A DNA stretch of 64,000 nt from Cognataquiflexum rubidum (GCF_022538115.1 NZ_JAKZAL010000002.1:186001-250000), one strand, 5' to 3'. Counted from the stretch's first letter, positions 8,228 to 16,420 are shown. Notes: a model not told the origin generated them from the letters alone. Numbers and translations are program-made.

Positions 8228-10024
8228 ATGTTCAATTCCCCGACAACCGCACATAGTTTCCATATCCCGGTCATGGGATTGGGTTTTACCGCTGACACCC
8301 CGATCAAAGTTGCCAAATACGGAATATCCTCTGTAGTCTCCATCATGGATGACCACATGCTGGAAGACCTGAGGCGCATTTACAGCAGAAAGCTGGAGAT
8401 TCCTTACCTGCCGATTGCAGACAAGACAGAGGATTCCCGTGCCAACCGGATCAAAGCCTACCTCAATCTCTTGCACAATGCGGTCAATAAGCAAATGGAG
8501 GACCTCAAATCCCAATCTTTTGAATACGGCATTGCCATCAATGAATACTTCAATTTATTGCCCGACAGTCATGGCATGAAATTGCTTTATGAAAAAATGA
8601 AGCAAGAAGTGGGAGAAGCCAAAGAGGCCATCCAAAACAGGTTGAAAGTCGCCATTTCCCCCGGGAAAATTGATGTCAACATCATGACAAAAGTAGACAA
8701 AATCAACTTTGACAAAGAAGGAAATGAATTGCCAAGGGAATATTCCGATGCACTCTCCGCCCTTAGGGGATTTGCAGAAAGTGACCTAGAATCCTCTGTT
8801 GTGTTTTCTGCCGGGATGAATCCTGCGCTCTACGGCTATGCAGAGCAGTTTGCTGATTTTTTTCCTGATGCAAATGGGAAAATCAAAAAAGGAATCATCC
8901 TCAAAGTTAGCGACTATCGCTCAGCTTTGATCCAGGGTAGATATTTGGCCAAAAAAGGATTGTGGGTATCGGAATTCAGGATCGAATCAGGCCTCAACTG
9001 TGGAGGTCATGCCTTTGCCACGGACGGTTTGCTGATCGGTCCGATTTTGGAAGAGTTCAAAAACAACAGGGCGGAATTGAGACAGGTATTGTTTGATACC
9101 TGCCAAAAGGCCCTGACTGATAAAGGAAACAACCTGCTTCCGGAAGATACCATACCGAAAATCACCTATCAGGGTGGGATCGGCTCTGCAGCAGAAGACA
9201 AGTTTCTGATAGACCATTACCAACTTGACGGAACAGGGTGGGGCAGTCCGTTTTTGCTCGTTCCCGAGGCTACAAGCGTGGACAAGGATACCTTGGACAG
9301 GTTGGTTCAATCCCGAAAATCAGACTATTACCTGAGTCATGCCTCTCCATTGGGTATCCCTTTCAATAATCTCCGGACAAGCAGCGGGGAAGAACAGCGG
9401 CTTTCAAGGATTGAGAAAAACAAACCCGGAAGTCCCTGCTATAAGAAATTCCTGTCTTTCAGCACGGAGTTTTCAGCCAAACCCATCTGTACCGCTTCGC
9501 GCGAATACCAAAATCTCAAATTGAAAGATTATGCTGAAGGCAAAACGACCCAATATGAAATAGATGAAGTTTTGGTAAAAGACTGCCTCTGTGAAGGTTT
9601 GAGTGCTGCAGTGATTTTGAATCAGGGAGAAGAGCCAAGGAGAAACCTGAAGGCAGTCACCATCTGTCCAGGACCTAACCTTGCCTATTTCAAAGGAATT
9701 TTCAGCCTGAAGGAAATGTTAGACCATATTTATGGAAAAGCTGCCATTGTTCTCGATCCCGAAAGGCCTCAGGTTTTTGTGAAAGAACTGCAACTCTATG
9801 TCCAACATCTCCAACATGAGCTCAGTAAATCTATTCCTGAAAAAACGCAGAAGTTTGAAACGTATATTGAAAAATTCAAAACCAACCTTTCTCAGGGAAT
9901 TGCATACTACCAAGATTTGGTTGCTTCTTTCCCAATAGATACGGAGGAAGTGATAGAGACTATGAAGGCTCAGCTCTTGGAGTTAAAAGAAAAAATCGCT
10001 GGTCTTGAAATTGTGAAAGCCTAA
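8228..10024 (+). CDS. Conserved-looking unknown 598-aa protein, possible TIM-barrel oxidoreductase
   Basis: I cannot name this protein. It is soluble, with no signal peptide. The N-terminus (PVMGLGFTADTPIKVAKYGISSVVSIMDD) looks like the first strand and helix of an FMN-type (IMP dehydrogenase, nitronate monooxygenase, glutamate synthase) TIM barrel. Later segments also look like barrel strands and phosphate loops: KKGIILKVSDYRSAL, ITYQGGIGSAAEDKFL and GTGWGSPFLLVPEAT. Cysteine motifs fill the second half (LNCGGHAF, SPCYKKF, KPICTASREY, KDCLCEGLS, TICPGPN), which suggests metal or Fe-S binding. The last 80 residues are a helical coil. It lies just upstream of a predicted Rrf2 operator and the NnrS-like gene, and its start follows the -10-like box at 8185-8192. 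Confidence 0.5.
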   Translation: MFNSPTTAHSFHIPVMGLGFTADTPIKVAKYGISSVVSIMDDHMLEDLRRIYSRKLEIPYLPIADKTEDSRANRIKAYLNLLHNAVNKQMEDLKSQSFEYGIAINEYFNLLPDSHGMKLLYEKMKQEVGEAKEAIQNRLKVAISPGKIDVNIMTKVDKINFDKEGNELPREYSDALSALRGFAESDLESSVVFSAGMNPALYGYAEQFADFFPDANGKIKKGIILKVSDYRSALIQGRYLAKKGLWVSEFRIESGLNCGGHAFATDGLLIGPILEEFKNNRAELRQVLFDTCQKALTDKGNNLLPEDTIPKITYQGGIGSAAEDKFLIDHYQLDGTGWGSPFLLVPEATSVDKDTLDRLVQSRKSDYYLSHASPLGIPFNNLRTSSGEEQRLSRIEKNKPGSPCYKKFLSFSTEFSAKPICTASREYQNLKLKDYAEGKTTQYEIDEVLVKDCLCEGLSAAVILNQGEEPRRNLKAVTICPGPNLAYFKGIFSLKEMLDHIYGKAAIVLDPERPQVFVKELQLYVQHLQHELSKSIPEKTQKFETYIEKFKTNLSQGIAYYQDLVASFPIDTEEVIETMKAQLLELKEKIAGLEIVKA

Positions 10025-10034
10025 AAAAAATAAT

Positions 10035-10075
10035 AAAGGATATTATTATCCGATAATATTTTTCTATTATATTTG
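10035..10075 (+). promoter_or_regulatory. Predicted Rrf2/NsrR-type operator and promoter of the ScdA_N-nnrS unit
   Basis: Arms AAAGGATA (10035-10042) and TATCC (10047-10051) are separated by 4 nt and form a near-palindrome matching the sites at 15187 and 15779. A perfect -10 box TATATTTG follows at 10068-10075. The repressor site lies 13 nt upstream of the -10 box. Confidence 0.55.
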
Positions 10076-10153
10076 TATAGAAATGAAGGGGAGCGAAAGC
10101 TCCCTAAAGTTTGATAAAATAAAAGATAATAACATCCTCTAAACGATTTGCAG

Positions 10154-10351
10154 ATGAAAAATTTCCAAGAATTTAAAATGAGCGAGATAGTCGACACCGA
10201 CTTCAGGGCAATCGGGGTTTTTGAAAAGCTTGGGATTGATTATACTAATTGTCAGGAAAAAACCCTGAAGGAGGTTTGCAAGAAGAAGCATATCAGCCCT
10301 GAAGTGATTTTGGACTACATGGCTGAGGCTATCGTCCAAGACCTTTCCTGA
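10154..10351 (+). CDS. DUF542/ScdA_N-like mini-protein
   Basis: A 65-aa protein. I start it at the ATG at 10154; a TTG two codons earlier is less likely. The sequence FRAIGVFEKLGIDYTNCQEKTLKEVCKKK matches the N-terminal helical domain (DUF542) of the ScdA/RIC/YtfE di-iron repair proteins, which act after nitrosative stress. The family's diagnostic DYCC pair is altered here to DYTNC, and the hemerythrin domain that follows in full-length RIC is absent. Stand-alone DUF542 proteins occur elsewhere, often near denitrification or NO-response genes. It is the first gene of a unit with the NnrS-like gene (70-bp gap) and has a predicted Rrf2 operator upstream. A role in NO defence is inferred from context. 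Confidence 0.6.
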   Translation: MKNFQEFKMSEIVDTDFRAIGVFEKLGIDYTNCQEKTLKEVCKKKHISPEVILDYMAEAIVQDLS

Positions 10352-10421
10352 TCAAAAAATCAAAATATTTCACCTCGACAAATTGACCAAATCCCAATCC
10401 TATCATCAATAAGATCCGGAC

Positions 10422-11516
10422 ATGCAACTGCTCAAACGCATTTATCTTTTTCCCCTCATTGTGTTGGCCCTGGTTTTGGGCGTCGCAGGAGGATGGGTCA
10501 GGATTGGGTACCTCGGGATGATGGTCCCTGGTACTGCGGCTAATCACGGGATTTTGATGGTAGGTGGATTTTTGGGAACGCTCATATCCCTAGAGCGGGC
10601 CATGGTCATGAAAAACAGAATATGGTTGCTTATTCCCCTCCTAAGTGGGCTTTCCATCCCGGCTTTGTTGTTGGTGCCGGGATGGCCCGCTTTTGGTCAT
10701 GGACTGTTATTGGGCGCAAGCTTGGGATTGATGGCCATCATGTATTTGCAGTCAGTCAGACATCCTGTTATCTACCAATATGTGATGACAATGGGGGCTG
10801 TACTTTGGATGATAGGAAATTTTGTTTTGCTTTATTCAGGATTTGTACCCGCAGCAGTTCCTTGGTGGATGGGGTTTATTTTGTTTACGATTGTTGGGGA
10901 AAGACTGGAGCTCAGCAAATTCCTTCCCACTCCGAAGTCTGCTAAAAATGGCCTACTTGTATTATTGGCCCTGTTTTTTCTTGGAATATGGCTTCCTTTT
11001 CACCGGTATGGAAATATCCTCATGGGAGCTTCGGCCATTCTGATTTCTTATTGGCTGCTTTATTTTGACATGGCAAAGATCGCTTCAAAGAAAGCCGATC
11101 AATTCAAATACATCGGCATCGGTCTCCAAGTGGGCTATGTTTGGCTGACTTTACACGGGATTGTGCTTTGTTTCTTTGAGTCTCATGCTTTGTATTACGA
11201 CCTGTATATCCATACATTCTTCTTGGGATTTACATTCTCAATGATCTGGGCACATGCGCCGACCATACTCCCGATGGTCCTGAATATCAGGCAAAACCCC
11301 TTTCATCCCATCCTTTGGATAGGGTGGGCAGTATTCCAATTGAGTTTGCTGGGAAGGATTGCATTCAGTTTGATGGGCTTGCCGGAGTGGAGGACTTTCT
11401 TTGGCATGCTCATTGGATGGGCCATTTTGGGCATGTTTGCACTAATGGCGGTCATCACTGTGGTCAAAATGATTTTCAGCCAAAGAGAATTGGGTACCGT
11501 CAAAAGTTTCAAGTAA
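10422..11516 (+). CDS. NnrS-like multi-spanning membrane protein
   Basis: A 364-aa inner-membrane protein with about 11-12 hydrophobic segments. It has the NnrS pattern of short conserved blocks at helix ends: NHGILMVGGFLGTLISLERA near residue 42, GERLELSKFLP in the middle, and HTFFLGFTFSMIWAHAPTILP in the C-terminal half. The His residues in NHG, HTFFLGF and AHAP are candidate haem or metal ligands. NnrS proteins protect against nitric oxide and are regulated with denitrification genes. It follows the DUF542 protein by 70 bp and shares its promoter. Identity as an NnrS relative is good, but the exact subfamily is uncertain. Confidence 0.6.
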   Translation: MQLLKRIYLFPLIVLALVLGVAGGWVRIGYLGMMVPGTAANHGILMVGGFLGTLISLERAMVMKNRIWLLIPLLSGLSIPALLLVPGWPAFGHGLLLGASLGLMAIMYLQSVRHPVIYQYVMTMGAVLWMIGNFVLLYSGFVPAAVPWWMGFILFTIVGERLELSKFLPTPKSAKNGLLVLLALFFLGIWLPFHRYGNILMGASAILISYWLLYFDMAKIASKKADQFKYIGIGLQVGYVWLTLHGIVLCFFESHALYYDLYIHTFFLGFTFSMIWAHAPTILPMVLNIRQNPFHPILWIGWAVFQLSLLGRIAFSLMGLPEWRTFFGMLIGWAILGMFALMAVITVVKMIFSQRELGTVKSFK

Positions 11517-11551
11517 AGTGTATGCAATGAGTATATAGAAACACCAAATCC

Positions 11552-11567
11552 TGTGACCAAAATCACA
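11552..11567. promoter_or_regulatory. Crp/Fnr-family operator upstream of the copper-uptake unit
   Basis: A perfect inverted repeat TGTGA-N6-TCACA (11552-11556, 11563-11567), 35 nt before the ATG at 11602. The CCAAAA spacer is identical to that of the weaker site at 8113. No clear -10 box could be placed. Oxygen or NO sensing by a Crp/Fnr regulator encoded elsewhere would fit the neighbouring genes. Confidence 0.55.
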
Positions 11568-11601
11568 CAATGAAGTAGATTAATAGCACAAATTGCCTGT
11601 C

Positions 11602-11976
11602 ATGTTGAAAAGTACCTTACATATCGTCTTCTCTCTGATTTTCCTGCTCAACGGCATGGCGTATTCAGTGATTCAGGCAAATTTTCACATGAACAGGGAG
11701 GAAATTTCTGCCCTTTTTTGCATCAATCAGGACCGGCCTGAACTCGAATGTAACGGCAAGTGTGAACTAGCCAAGAGACTCGATCAGGCGCAAGACCAAG
11801 AGGAAAACCAACAAAAAGTTGCTTTTGAGGGGTTCCTGCTCATCTATAGCATGCCCGTTACTGCTTTTAACATCCTACCGATTTGGAAGTCTATTGATCT
11901 GGTTTTTGGAGATTTAGATGAAAATCAAAACCAGCTTTTGAACATCGACGATTTTTTTCACCCACCGCAAGGTTGA
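11602..11976 (+). CDS. Small secreted protein with CNGKC motif, partner of the copper receptor
   Basis: A 124-aa protein starting at the ATG at 11602 (MLKSTLHIVFSLIFLL), with a signal or anchor helix. It has three conserved-looking cysteines in FCINQDRPELECNGKCELAK and a short C-terminal FFHPPQ. Proteins with this N-x-DRP-x-L-x-CNGKC-x-L pattern are common, unnamed small genes of Bacteroidota, often placed before metal-linked TonB receptors. Here the OprC-like receptor follows at 12136. The CxxxC-type pair and the terminal His suggest metal binding, probably copper, which is inference. Confidence 0.55.
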   Translation: MLKSTLHIVFSLIFLLNGMAYSVIQANFHMNREEISALFCINQDRPELECNGKCELAKRLDQAQDQEENQQKVAFEGFLLIYSMPVTAFNILPIWKSIDLVFGDLDENQNQLLNIDDFFHPPQG

Positions 11977-12135
11977 CCTCCTGATTTTCTACAACCACAT
12001 CAGAAATTCTAGTCCCAAAAGTCATTGCTTTTAGAGGAAAGCTTTCACGATGCGGTCAATACTGAAACTACCTCAGAACAGAGTTGGCCAGGGTCTGTCT
12101 GTTCAAAATATTTCAATCCAAAAGAATTTTCAATC

Positions 12136-14406
12136 ATGAAATCTTATATACAATTCCAAAAATCCATTTTGTTGGCGATGTTTTTTCTTGCCTTGTCCAT
12201 CAATAGTTCATTGTCCCAAAACCTTAAAAAATTTCAGGTTCTGGATCAGCAAACCCAAGAACCGATCATCGGACTTATTTACCATTATGCCTCCCAAAAG
12301 GGACTTTCTGACGAAAAAGGATTTATCCAATTGGAGTATGAGGCAGGAACTTCTATCCATTTTAGCCACATTAATTATGGGAAATGGACCTTGGAGGAAA
12401 GCTCGCTATTAAAAGTATTAGAAACGGGAATTCTCTTTCGTCAAGAAAATATCCTCAACCTCCAGCCGGTGTCAGTCATTTCTCTTAAAATGACAGAAGA
12501 AAAAGATCAGAAAATCCTGATTTCAGATCAGGAAAGGCTTCACCATGACGCCGGAGCCATTCTCAATCTCAATCCAGTAGTTTCCTCCATCAGGAAAAGC
12601 GGCGCATTTGCTTTTGACCCAGTGATGAGAGGATTCAAATACGACCAACTCAATATTGTCATAGATGGATTGCAGTCTGCGAATGCTGCCTGTCCCAATC
12701 GGATGGATCCCCCGACTTCGCAGATTGCGCTAAACAGAATCAAGCAGATTGAAATCCTAAAAGGGCCACATGCACTCCGATATGGTATCGGTTTGGGAGG
12801 TACGATCAACTTCATTCAGGAAGATCCATTTTTCACCTCCCAAGGAGGTGCAAACGCAAGGTTTTCGACCATGTATGAATCCAATGGAAATGTATTCCGA
12901 AACGAGGGAAGGGTCGGTTTCAACGGTCAAAAATATGATATCGGTGTACTTGGTTCTTGGTCAAAAGGAACTGATTACGTTGACGGAGATGGGAATATTG
13001 TTCCAGCAAATTTCCAAAGAGGAACTGTCGGGATGTTTGGAGATTTTAAGATTTCAAATTCTGATCTTTTGCAGGTGACAGTCAATAGGAATTTTGCTAG
13101 GGATGTGGATTTTCCGACTTTGGCGATGGACCTCCGGTCAGACGATACATGGATGGGGAGCTTAAGACATTCCAAAACCTTTCAAGGTAGAAAACTACAA
13201 AATTGGAACACCTCAGGATTTTTCACTTTTGTGGACCACTTGATGGACAATGGGTTGAGAGAACTCAATCCCCGCATGATGAATGCAAAAACCCCGGCCA
13301 ACACCCAAAATCTTGGCGCCAGAACAGAAGGTCTTTGGCAATTGGAAAAAGCTAAATTGTACGCAGGAGCGGACTTTAGGTCGGAGGCGGCCCAAGGAAC
13401 TAGAGAAAGAGAATTTTTGATGGGGCCAAATGCAGGGAAGATTTTATATGACAATGCATGGCAGGATTCCAGAATTTCCAAAACCGGTGCTTTTGCTTCC
13501 TATCATGCACCGGTCGGTTATTATGTGGTCAGTCTTGCGGGAAGGTTGGATGTGAACCATGCACAAGCCTCAGACAATGCGGAGGAATTTGTCCAAGTCA
13601 ATCCTACCCAATCCATCACCCAACTCAATCCGGGGATTTCCGCAGGAATCAAGCGGGATTTGGGAGAGAATTTCAATGCAGGACTGTGGTTGGCCAGTGT
13701 CAGGCGTAGTGCCGGCATCACCGAGCGGTTTATCAATTATTTCCCTGTGGGAGTTGATCCTTATGAAATGCTGGGGAATCCGGATTTGGCACCGGAAACC
13801 AACAACCAAGTCGATTTGGTTTTTGGATTTAGCAAATCAAAAATTACAGCCGAAGTCAACTTGTTTGCGGCTTACCTTACCAATTATATCACCGCTGAAA
13901 AAACTGAACTGAAGCCAAGAATCCCGACAAGTCCAGGTGTAAGGCAATATGTCAATGTGGACCGGGCTGTCAAAACGGGATTTGAGGCGGCATTCAGTCA
14001 GGCATTATTTTACGGAATCAGCCATCAATTGATGGTGGCATATACCTATGGGCAAAATCTGGTGATTTCGGAGGCTTTGCCCGAGATCGCCCCGATGGAT
14101 ATCAGGTATTCTATATTGGGCAGCCATTTGGATAATAAGTTGCATTCCGCCATCAGGCTGAGGCATGTCGTTGGGCAAAACCGTGTTTCCGGAAGCTTTG
14201 GTGAAAAGGCAAGTCCAAGGTTTACGCTTTTGGACATTGACGTAAGTTATGCGGTTTCCTCCGTTGTCGCTATCAAGGGCGGTGCACAAAACTTGTTGAA
14301 TGAAACTTATTATGAGCATTTGAACAGACCGATTCCCTCCACCGGTTTGCCGCTTTTTGCTCCGGGAAGAAATTTCTTCCTGATGTTAAGTTTCAAATTT
14401 CCTTAA
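12136..14406 (+). CDS. TonB-dependent copper receptor, OprC/NosA type
   Basis: A 756-aa precursor. I start it at 12136 because this Met opens a proper signal peptide (MKSYIQFQKSILLAMFFLAL). An N-terminal carboxypeptidase-regulatory-like domain (about 30-110) precedes the plug (about 140-270; IEILKGPHALRYGIGLGGTINF) and a 22-strand barrel ending FFLMLSFKFP. The plug contains CPNRMDPPTS with Cys186 and Met190, and the barrel has DHLMDN with His368 and Met370. Together these form the CxxxM-HxM copper-binding set known from Pseudomonas OprC. NosA/OprC receptors import copper, needed for instance for nitrous oxide reductase. It is downstream of the CNGKC protein, with a Crp/Fnr site before both. 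All expected domains are present. Confidence 0.85.
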   Translation: MKSYIQFQKSILLAMFFLALSINSSLSQNLKKFQVLDQQTQEPIIGLIYHYASQKGLSDEKGFIQLEYEAGTSIHFSHINYGKWTLEESSLLKVLETGILFRQENILNLQPVSVISLKMTEEKDQKILISDQERLHHDAGAILNLNPVVSSIRKSGAFAFDPVMRGFKYDQLNIVIDGLQSANAACPNRMDPPTSQIALNRIKQIEILKGPHALRYGIGLGGTINFIQEDPFFTSQGGANARFSTMYESNGNVFRNEGRVGFNGQKYDIGVLGSWSKGTDYVDGDGNIVPANFQRGTVGMFGDFKISNSDLLQVTVNRNFARDVDFPTLAMDLRSDDTWMGSLRHSKTFQGRKLQNWNTSGFFTFVDHLMDNGLRELNPRMMNAKTPANTQNLGARTEGLWQLEKAKLYAGADFRSEAAQGTREREFLMGPNAGKILYDNAWQDSRISKTGAFASYHAPVGYYVVSLAGRLDVNHAQASDNAEEFVQVNPTQSITQLNPGISAGIKRDLGENFNAGLWLASVRRSAGITERFINYFPVGVDPYEMLGNPDLAPETNNQVDLVFGFSKSKITAEVNLFAAYLTNYITAEKTELKPRIPTSPGVRQYVNVDRAVKTGFEAAFSQALFYGISHQLMVAYTYGQNLVISEALPEIAPMDIRYSILGSHLDNKLHSAIRLRHVVGQNRVSGSFGEKASPRFTLLDIDVSYAVSSVVAIKGGAQNLLNETYYEHLNRPIPSTGLPLFAPGRNFFLMLSFKFP

Positions 14407-14434
14407 TACATAGTGTTGATTGTTGTTTGGTTTG

Positions 14435-14465
14435 AAAAGCCGGTTCTCGATGGGAACCGGTTTTT
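14435..14465. terminator. Bidirectional terminator between convergent genes
   Basis: Perfect 7-bp stem CCGGTTC (14440-14446) / GAACCGG (14454-14460), with T-run 14461-14465 and an A-run on the other side. It serves the copper receptor (+) and the methyltransferase (-). Confidence 0.8.
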
Positions 14466-15092
14466 CTATTTTCCAATCTTTTTAAAACCGCAAAAAGTAT
14501 AATGTTGCCTTGCGCCGCCGGGGGTGATATGGTCGGTTTGGAAACATTTGGTTTTCTGGAAATATGGGCTGAAAACTTCTGTTAATTTATCTATCGAATA
14601 TTGTCTGACTGGCAGTCCGCTGCAATGTGTAGGGCCTTGGCCAGAGAAAGTCCCGATAAGCATCAATCCGTCTTCGGAAATGGACTCATTGGCTATTCGA
14701 ACATATTTTTGTGTTTCTTTTGGGTCAAGCAAAAAGTGGAACGCTGCCCTGTCATGCCATACATCAAATTTTTCTTTGGGCTCAAACATCAGGATATCGG
14801 AATTGATCCAAGTTACTTTTGTAGCATTTTCACCCAACCTGTTCTTGGCTTTTCCTATGGCTTTGCGGCTGAGATCGAGGACATGGATATGCACAAACCC
14901 CAAATCCAAAAGGTGGTCAACCAAATAGCTGTCCCCACCGCCCACGTCAAGGATTTTGGCGGTTTTTGGGATTTTCGATTCTTCAATGAAGGATAGGGAA
15001 ACAGTAGGTGTTTTCTGATACCAACCCACTTCGGTAAAATTTTTTGTTTCGTAGATTTTCTCCCAATGCTGCTCTTTGTCAATATTTGCCAT
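14466..15092 (-). CDS. Class I SAM-dependent methyltransferase
   Basis: A 208-aa cytoplasmic enzyme. I choose the Met at 15092 (MANIDKEQHWEKIYETK); a longer frame up to 15257 would cross the promoter and operator of the divergent regulator. Motif I is ILDVGGGDSYLVDHLL, the acidic residue after strand 2 is in HVLDLSRKAI, and motif IV is in FDVWHDRAAFHFLLD. The final HITPGGARQHYTFCGFKK is typical of a widespread subfamily often found near nitrogen-oxide or tellurite/thiopurine-type detoxification genes. The substrate is unknown. Its promoter must lie in the 165-bp gap shared with the Rrf2 gene, so it may answer to the same regulator. Confidence 0.8.
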   Translation of the reverse strand: MANIDKEQHWEKIYETKNFTEVGWYQKTPTVSLSFIEESKIPKTAKILDVGGGDSYLVDHLLDLGFVHIHVLDLSRKAIGKAKNRLGENATKVTWINSDILMFEPKEKFDVWHDRAAFHFLLDPKETQKYVRIANESISEDGLMLIGTFSGQGPTHCSGLPVRQYSIDKLTEVFSPYFQKTKCFQTDHITPGGARQHYTFCGFKKIGK

Positions 15093-15186
15093 GATTGGAT
15101 ATCGGAATTTGAATTTTTTCTGACTAAATAAATTATTCAAAAGTCTGAAAAAACCATTTTCTGTTTTGTAATAAAAATTACCGATA

Positions 15187-15211
15187 ATAAGATGAAAATA
15201 TCTTTTATTTG
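15187..15211 (+). promoter_or_regulatory. Predicted Rrf2 operator, autoregulatory
   Basis: ATAAGATG (15187-15194), 4-nt spacer, TATCTTTT (15199-15206). This matches the palindrome at 15779 in 15 of 20 positions by eye. It overlaps a -10-like box TTTATTTG (15204-15211) and lies 50 nt before the regulator ATG, in the divergent gap with the methyltransferase. Confidence 0.5.
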
Positions 15212-15257
15212 GGATTCTTTTCCTAATCTTGTCAGTCGAGTCAAACAACTTATTCAT

Positions 15258-15695
15258 ATGTTTTCAAAAACCTGTCAATACGCAATCAAAGCGGTTATTT
15301 ATATCCATAAGCAATCTTTGGAGGGAAAAAAAGTAGGGGCGAAGGAGATCGGTCAGGAAATAGATGCGCCGGATGCATTTACGGCTAAAATTCTTCAGGT
15401 GTTGGTGAGACAGCATGTGGTCGGTTCATTCAAGGGTCCCACCGGTGGTTTTTATGTAGATAAAAGTCATGAATTCAAAACCTTGAAAGACGTTGTTTTG
15501 GCCATTGATGGTGATCAACTTTTTCAGGGTTGTAGCTTGGGGCTGAATCAATGCTCAGAACAAAATCCCTGTCCGTTGCATTTTGAAATTGTCAAAGTCC
15601 GCTCCAATATTCATTATATGCTGACTTCCAAAAGTCTGAAACAGCTTGCTGAGGAAGTAGGAGACGGGTCGACGGTTTTGGCAAGGTTGGCCTGA
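15258..15695 (+). CDS. Rrf2-family transcriptional regulator, NsrR/IscR-like
   Basis: A 145-aa DNA-binding protein. The start at 15258 gives the canonical MFSKTCQYAIKAVIYI N-terminus; a frame extension to 15192 would begin inside the operator. The winged helix spans about residues 1-80, with the recognition region IDAPDAFTAKILQVLVRQ and wing GPTGGFYVD. Three cysteines (92, 99 and 105) form CSLGLNQCSEQNPC, the Fe-S ligand arrangement of IscR and NsrR. In NsrR the cluster reacts with NO and releases repression. Nearby NnrS-like and DUF542 genes support an NsrR-type role rather than IscR. Similar palindromes occur before this gene, before the DUF542-nnrS unit and before the FAS1 gene. Confidence 0.85.
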   Translation: MFSKTCQYAIKAVIYIHKQSLEGKKVGAKEIGQEIDAPDAFTAKILQVLVRQHVVGSFKGPTGGFYVDKSHEFKTLKDVVLAIDGDQLFQGCSLGLNQCSEQNPCPLHFEIVKVRSNIHYMLTSKSLKQLAEEVGDGSTVLARLA

Positions 15696-15778
15696 TTTTT
15701 TTCTCATAAAGGGAATAACCTTTTTATAAAATATTTGCGGCTGGTTTTAATTATCTGGAAAAGCATGACTTTTATCAT

Positions 15779-15808
15779 AAAGGATAAAAGTATCCTTTAT
15801 TATTTTTG
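15779..15808 (+). promoter_or_regulatory. Best Rrf2 operator, with promoter of the FAS1 gene
   Basis: Perfect 8-bp arms AAAGGATA (15779-15786) and TATCCTTT (15791-15798) with a 4-nt spacer. A perfect -10 box TATTTTTG (15801-15808) follows directly, so a bound repressor would block polymerase. The ATG is 26 nt further. Confidence 0.65.
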
Positions 15809-15834
15809 TCCTACATTCAAAACCCCAAAACAAT

Positions 15835-16401
15835 ATGAAATCACTAGTCAAATATTTTCCATTATTGGCCTTATTGCTGATAACAATGAGTTGTGGCAGT
15901 TCCGGAGAACAGCAACAAAGTACTGAAAACAATGCCTCTCCCCAAGCTGTCGGACAGTCGGGCGTTGTCGATGACGATTCCAATCCCAATGTCGTGCAGG
16001 TAGCAGTTGGTTCCCCTGACCACACCACCCTTGTGGCCGCCTTGCAGGCTGCCCAATATGTAGATGCGCTGACCAATGTGGGTCCGTTTACAGTTTTTGC
16101 CCCCACCAATGCCGCATTTGATGCGCTGCCGGCGGGAACGTTGGAGACACTCACCAAACCCGAAAATCAAAGGAAACTGAGGGACATCCTTGAATACCAT
16201 GTGGTGTTGGGTGTGTATAAGGCTGATGCTTTTGTAAGCGGTAGAAAACTGGGAACAGCTGATGGAAGGTCTCTAGAGGTAGAAGTCGGTGCTGACGGTA
16301 CCATTTTGATCAATGGAGGTAAAATAATCGCAACAGTTCCAGCCTCCAATGGCATTATCCACGTTATAGACAAAGTTCTCGTTCCAGCAGATAATAAATA
16401 A
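15835..16401 (+). CDS. Fasciclin (FAS1) domain lipoprotein
   Basis: A 188-aa lipoprotein with SPII signal LLALLLITMSCGSS (lipobox Cys around residue 21), then a Ser/Gln/Asn-rich linker to about residue 60. One FAS1 domain follows, with the H1 motif GPFTVFAPTNAAFDALP and the H2 region YHVVLGVYKAD, ending NGIIHVIDKVLVP. FAS1 proteins are adhesion or surface-anchoring modules of unclear bacterial function. Here the promoter is covered by a near-perfect palindrome matching that of the adjacent Rrf2 regulator, so NO or redox control of this surface protein is predicted. A terminator follows. Confidence 0.9.
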   Translation: MKSLVKYFPLLALLLITMSCGSSGEQQQSTENNASPQAVGQSGVVDDDSNPNVVQVAVGSPDHTTLVAALQAAQYVDALTNVGPFTVFAPTNAAFDALPAGTLETLTKPENQRKLRDILEYHVVLGVYKADAFVSGRKLGTADGRSLEVEVGADGTILINGGKIIATVPASNGIIHVIDKVLVPADNK

Positions 16402-16420
16402 AGGTTGAATGGATTTTCGA

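Noticed and set aside
11977-12135. Possible riboswitch before the copper receptor
   Set aside because: I could not find conserved cobalamin, TPP or other riboswitch cores; the spacer shows no clear structure.
15192-15257. Upstream in-frame Met extending the Rrf2 regulator
   Set aside because: The extension begins inside the operator and at the -10 box; the canonical Rrf2 N-terminus starts at 15258.
15093-15257. N-terminal extension of the methyltransferase
   Set aside because: It would overlap the divergent promoter/operator and adds a sequence unlike the family; start at 15092 preferred.
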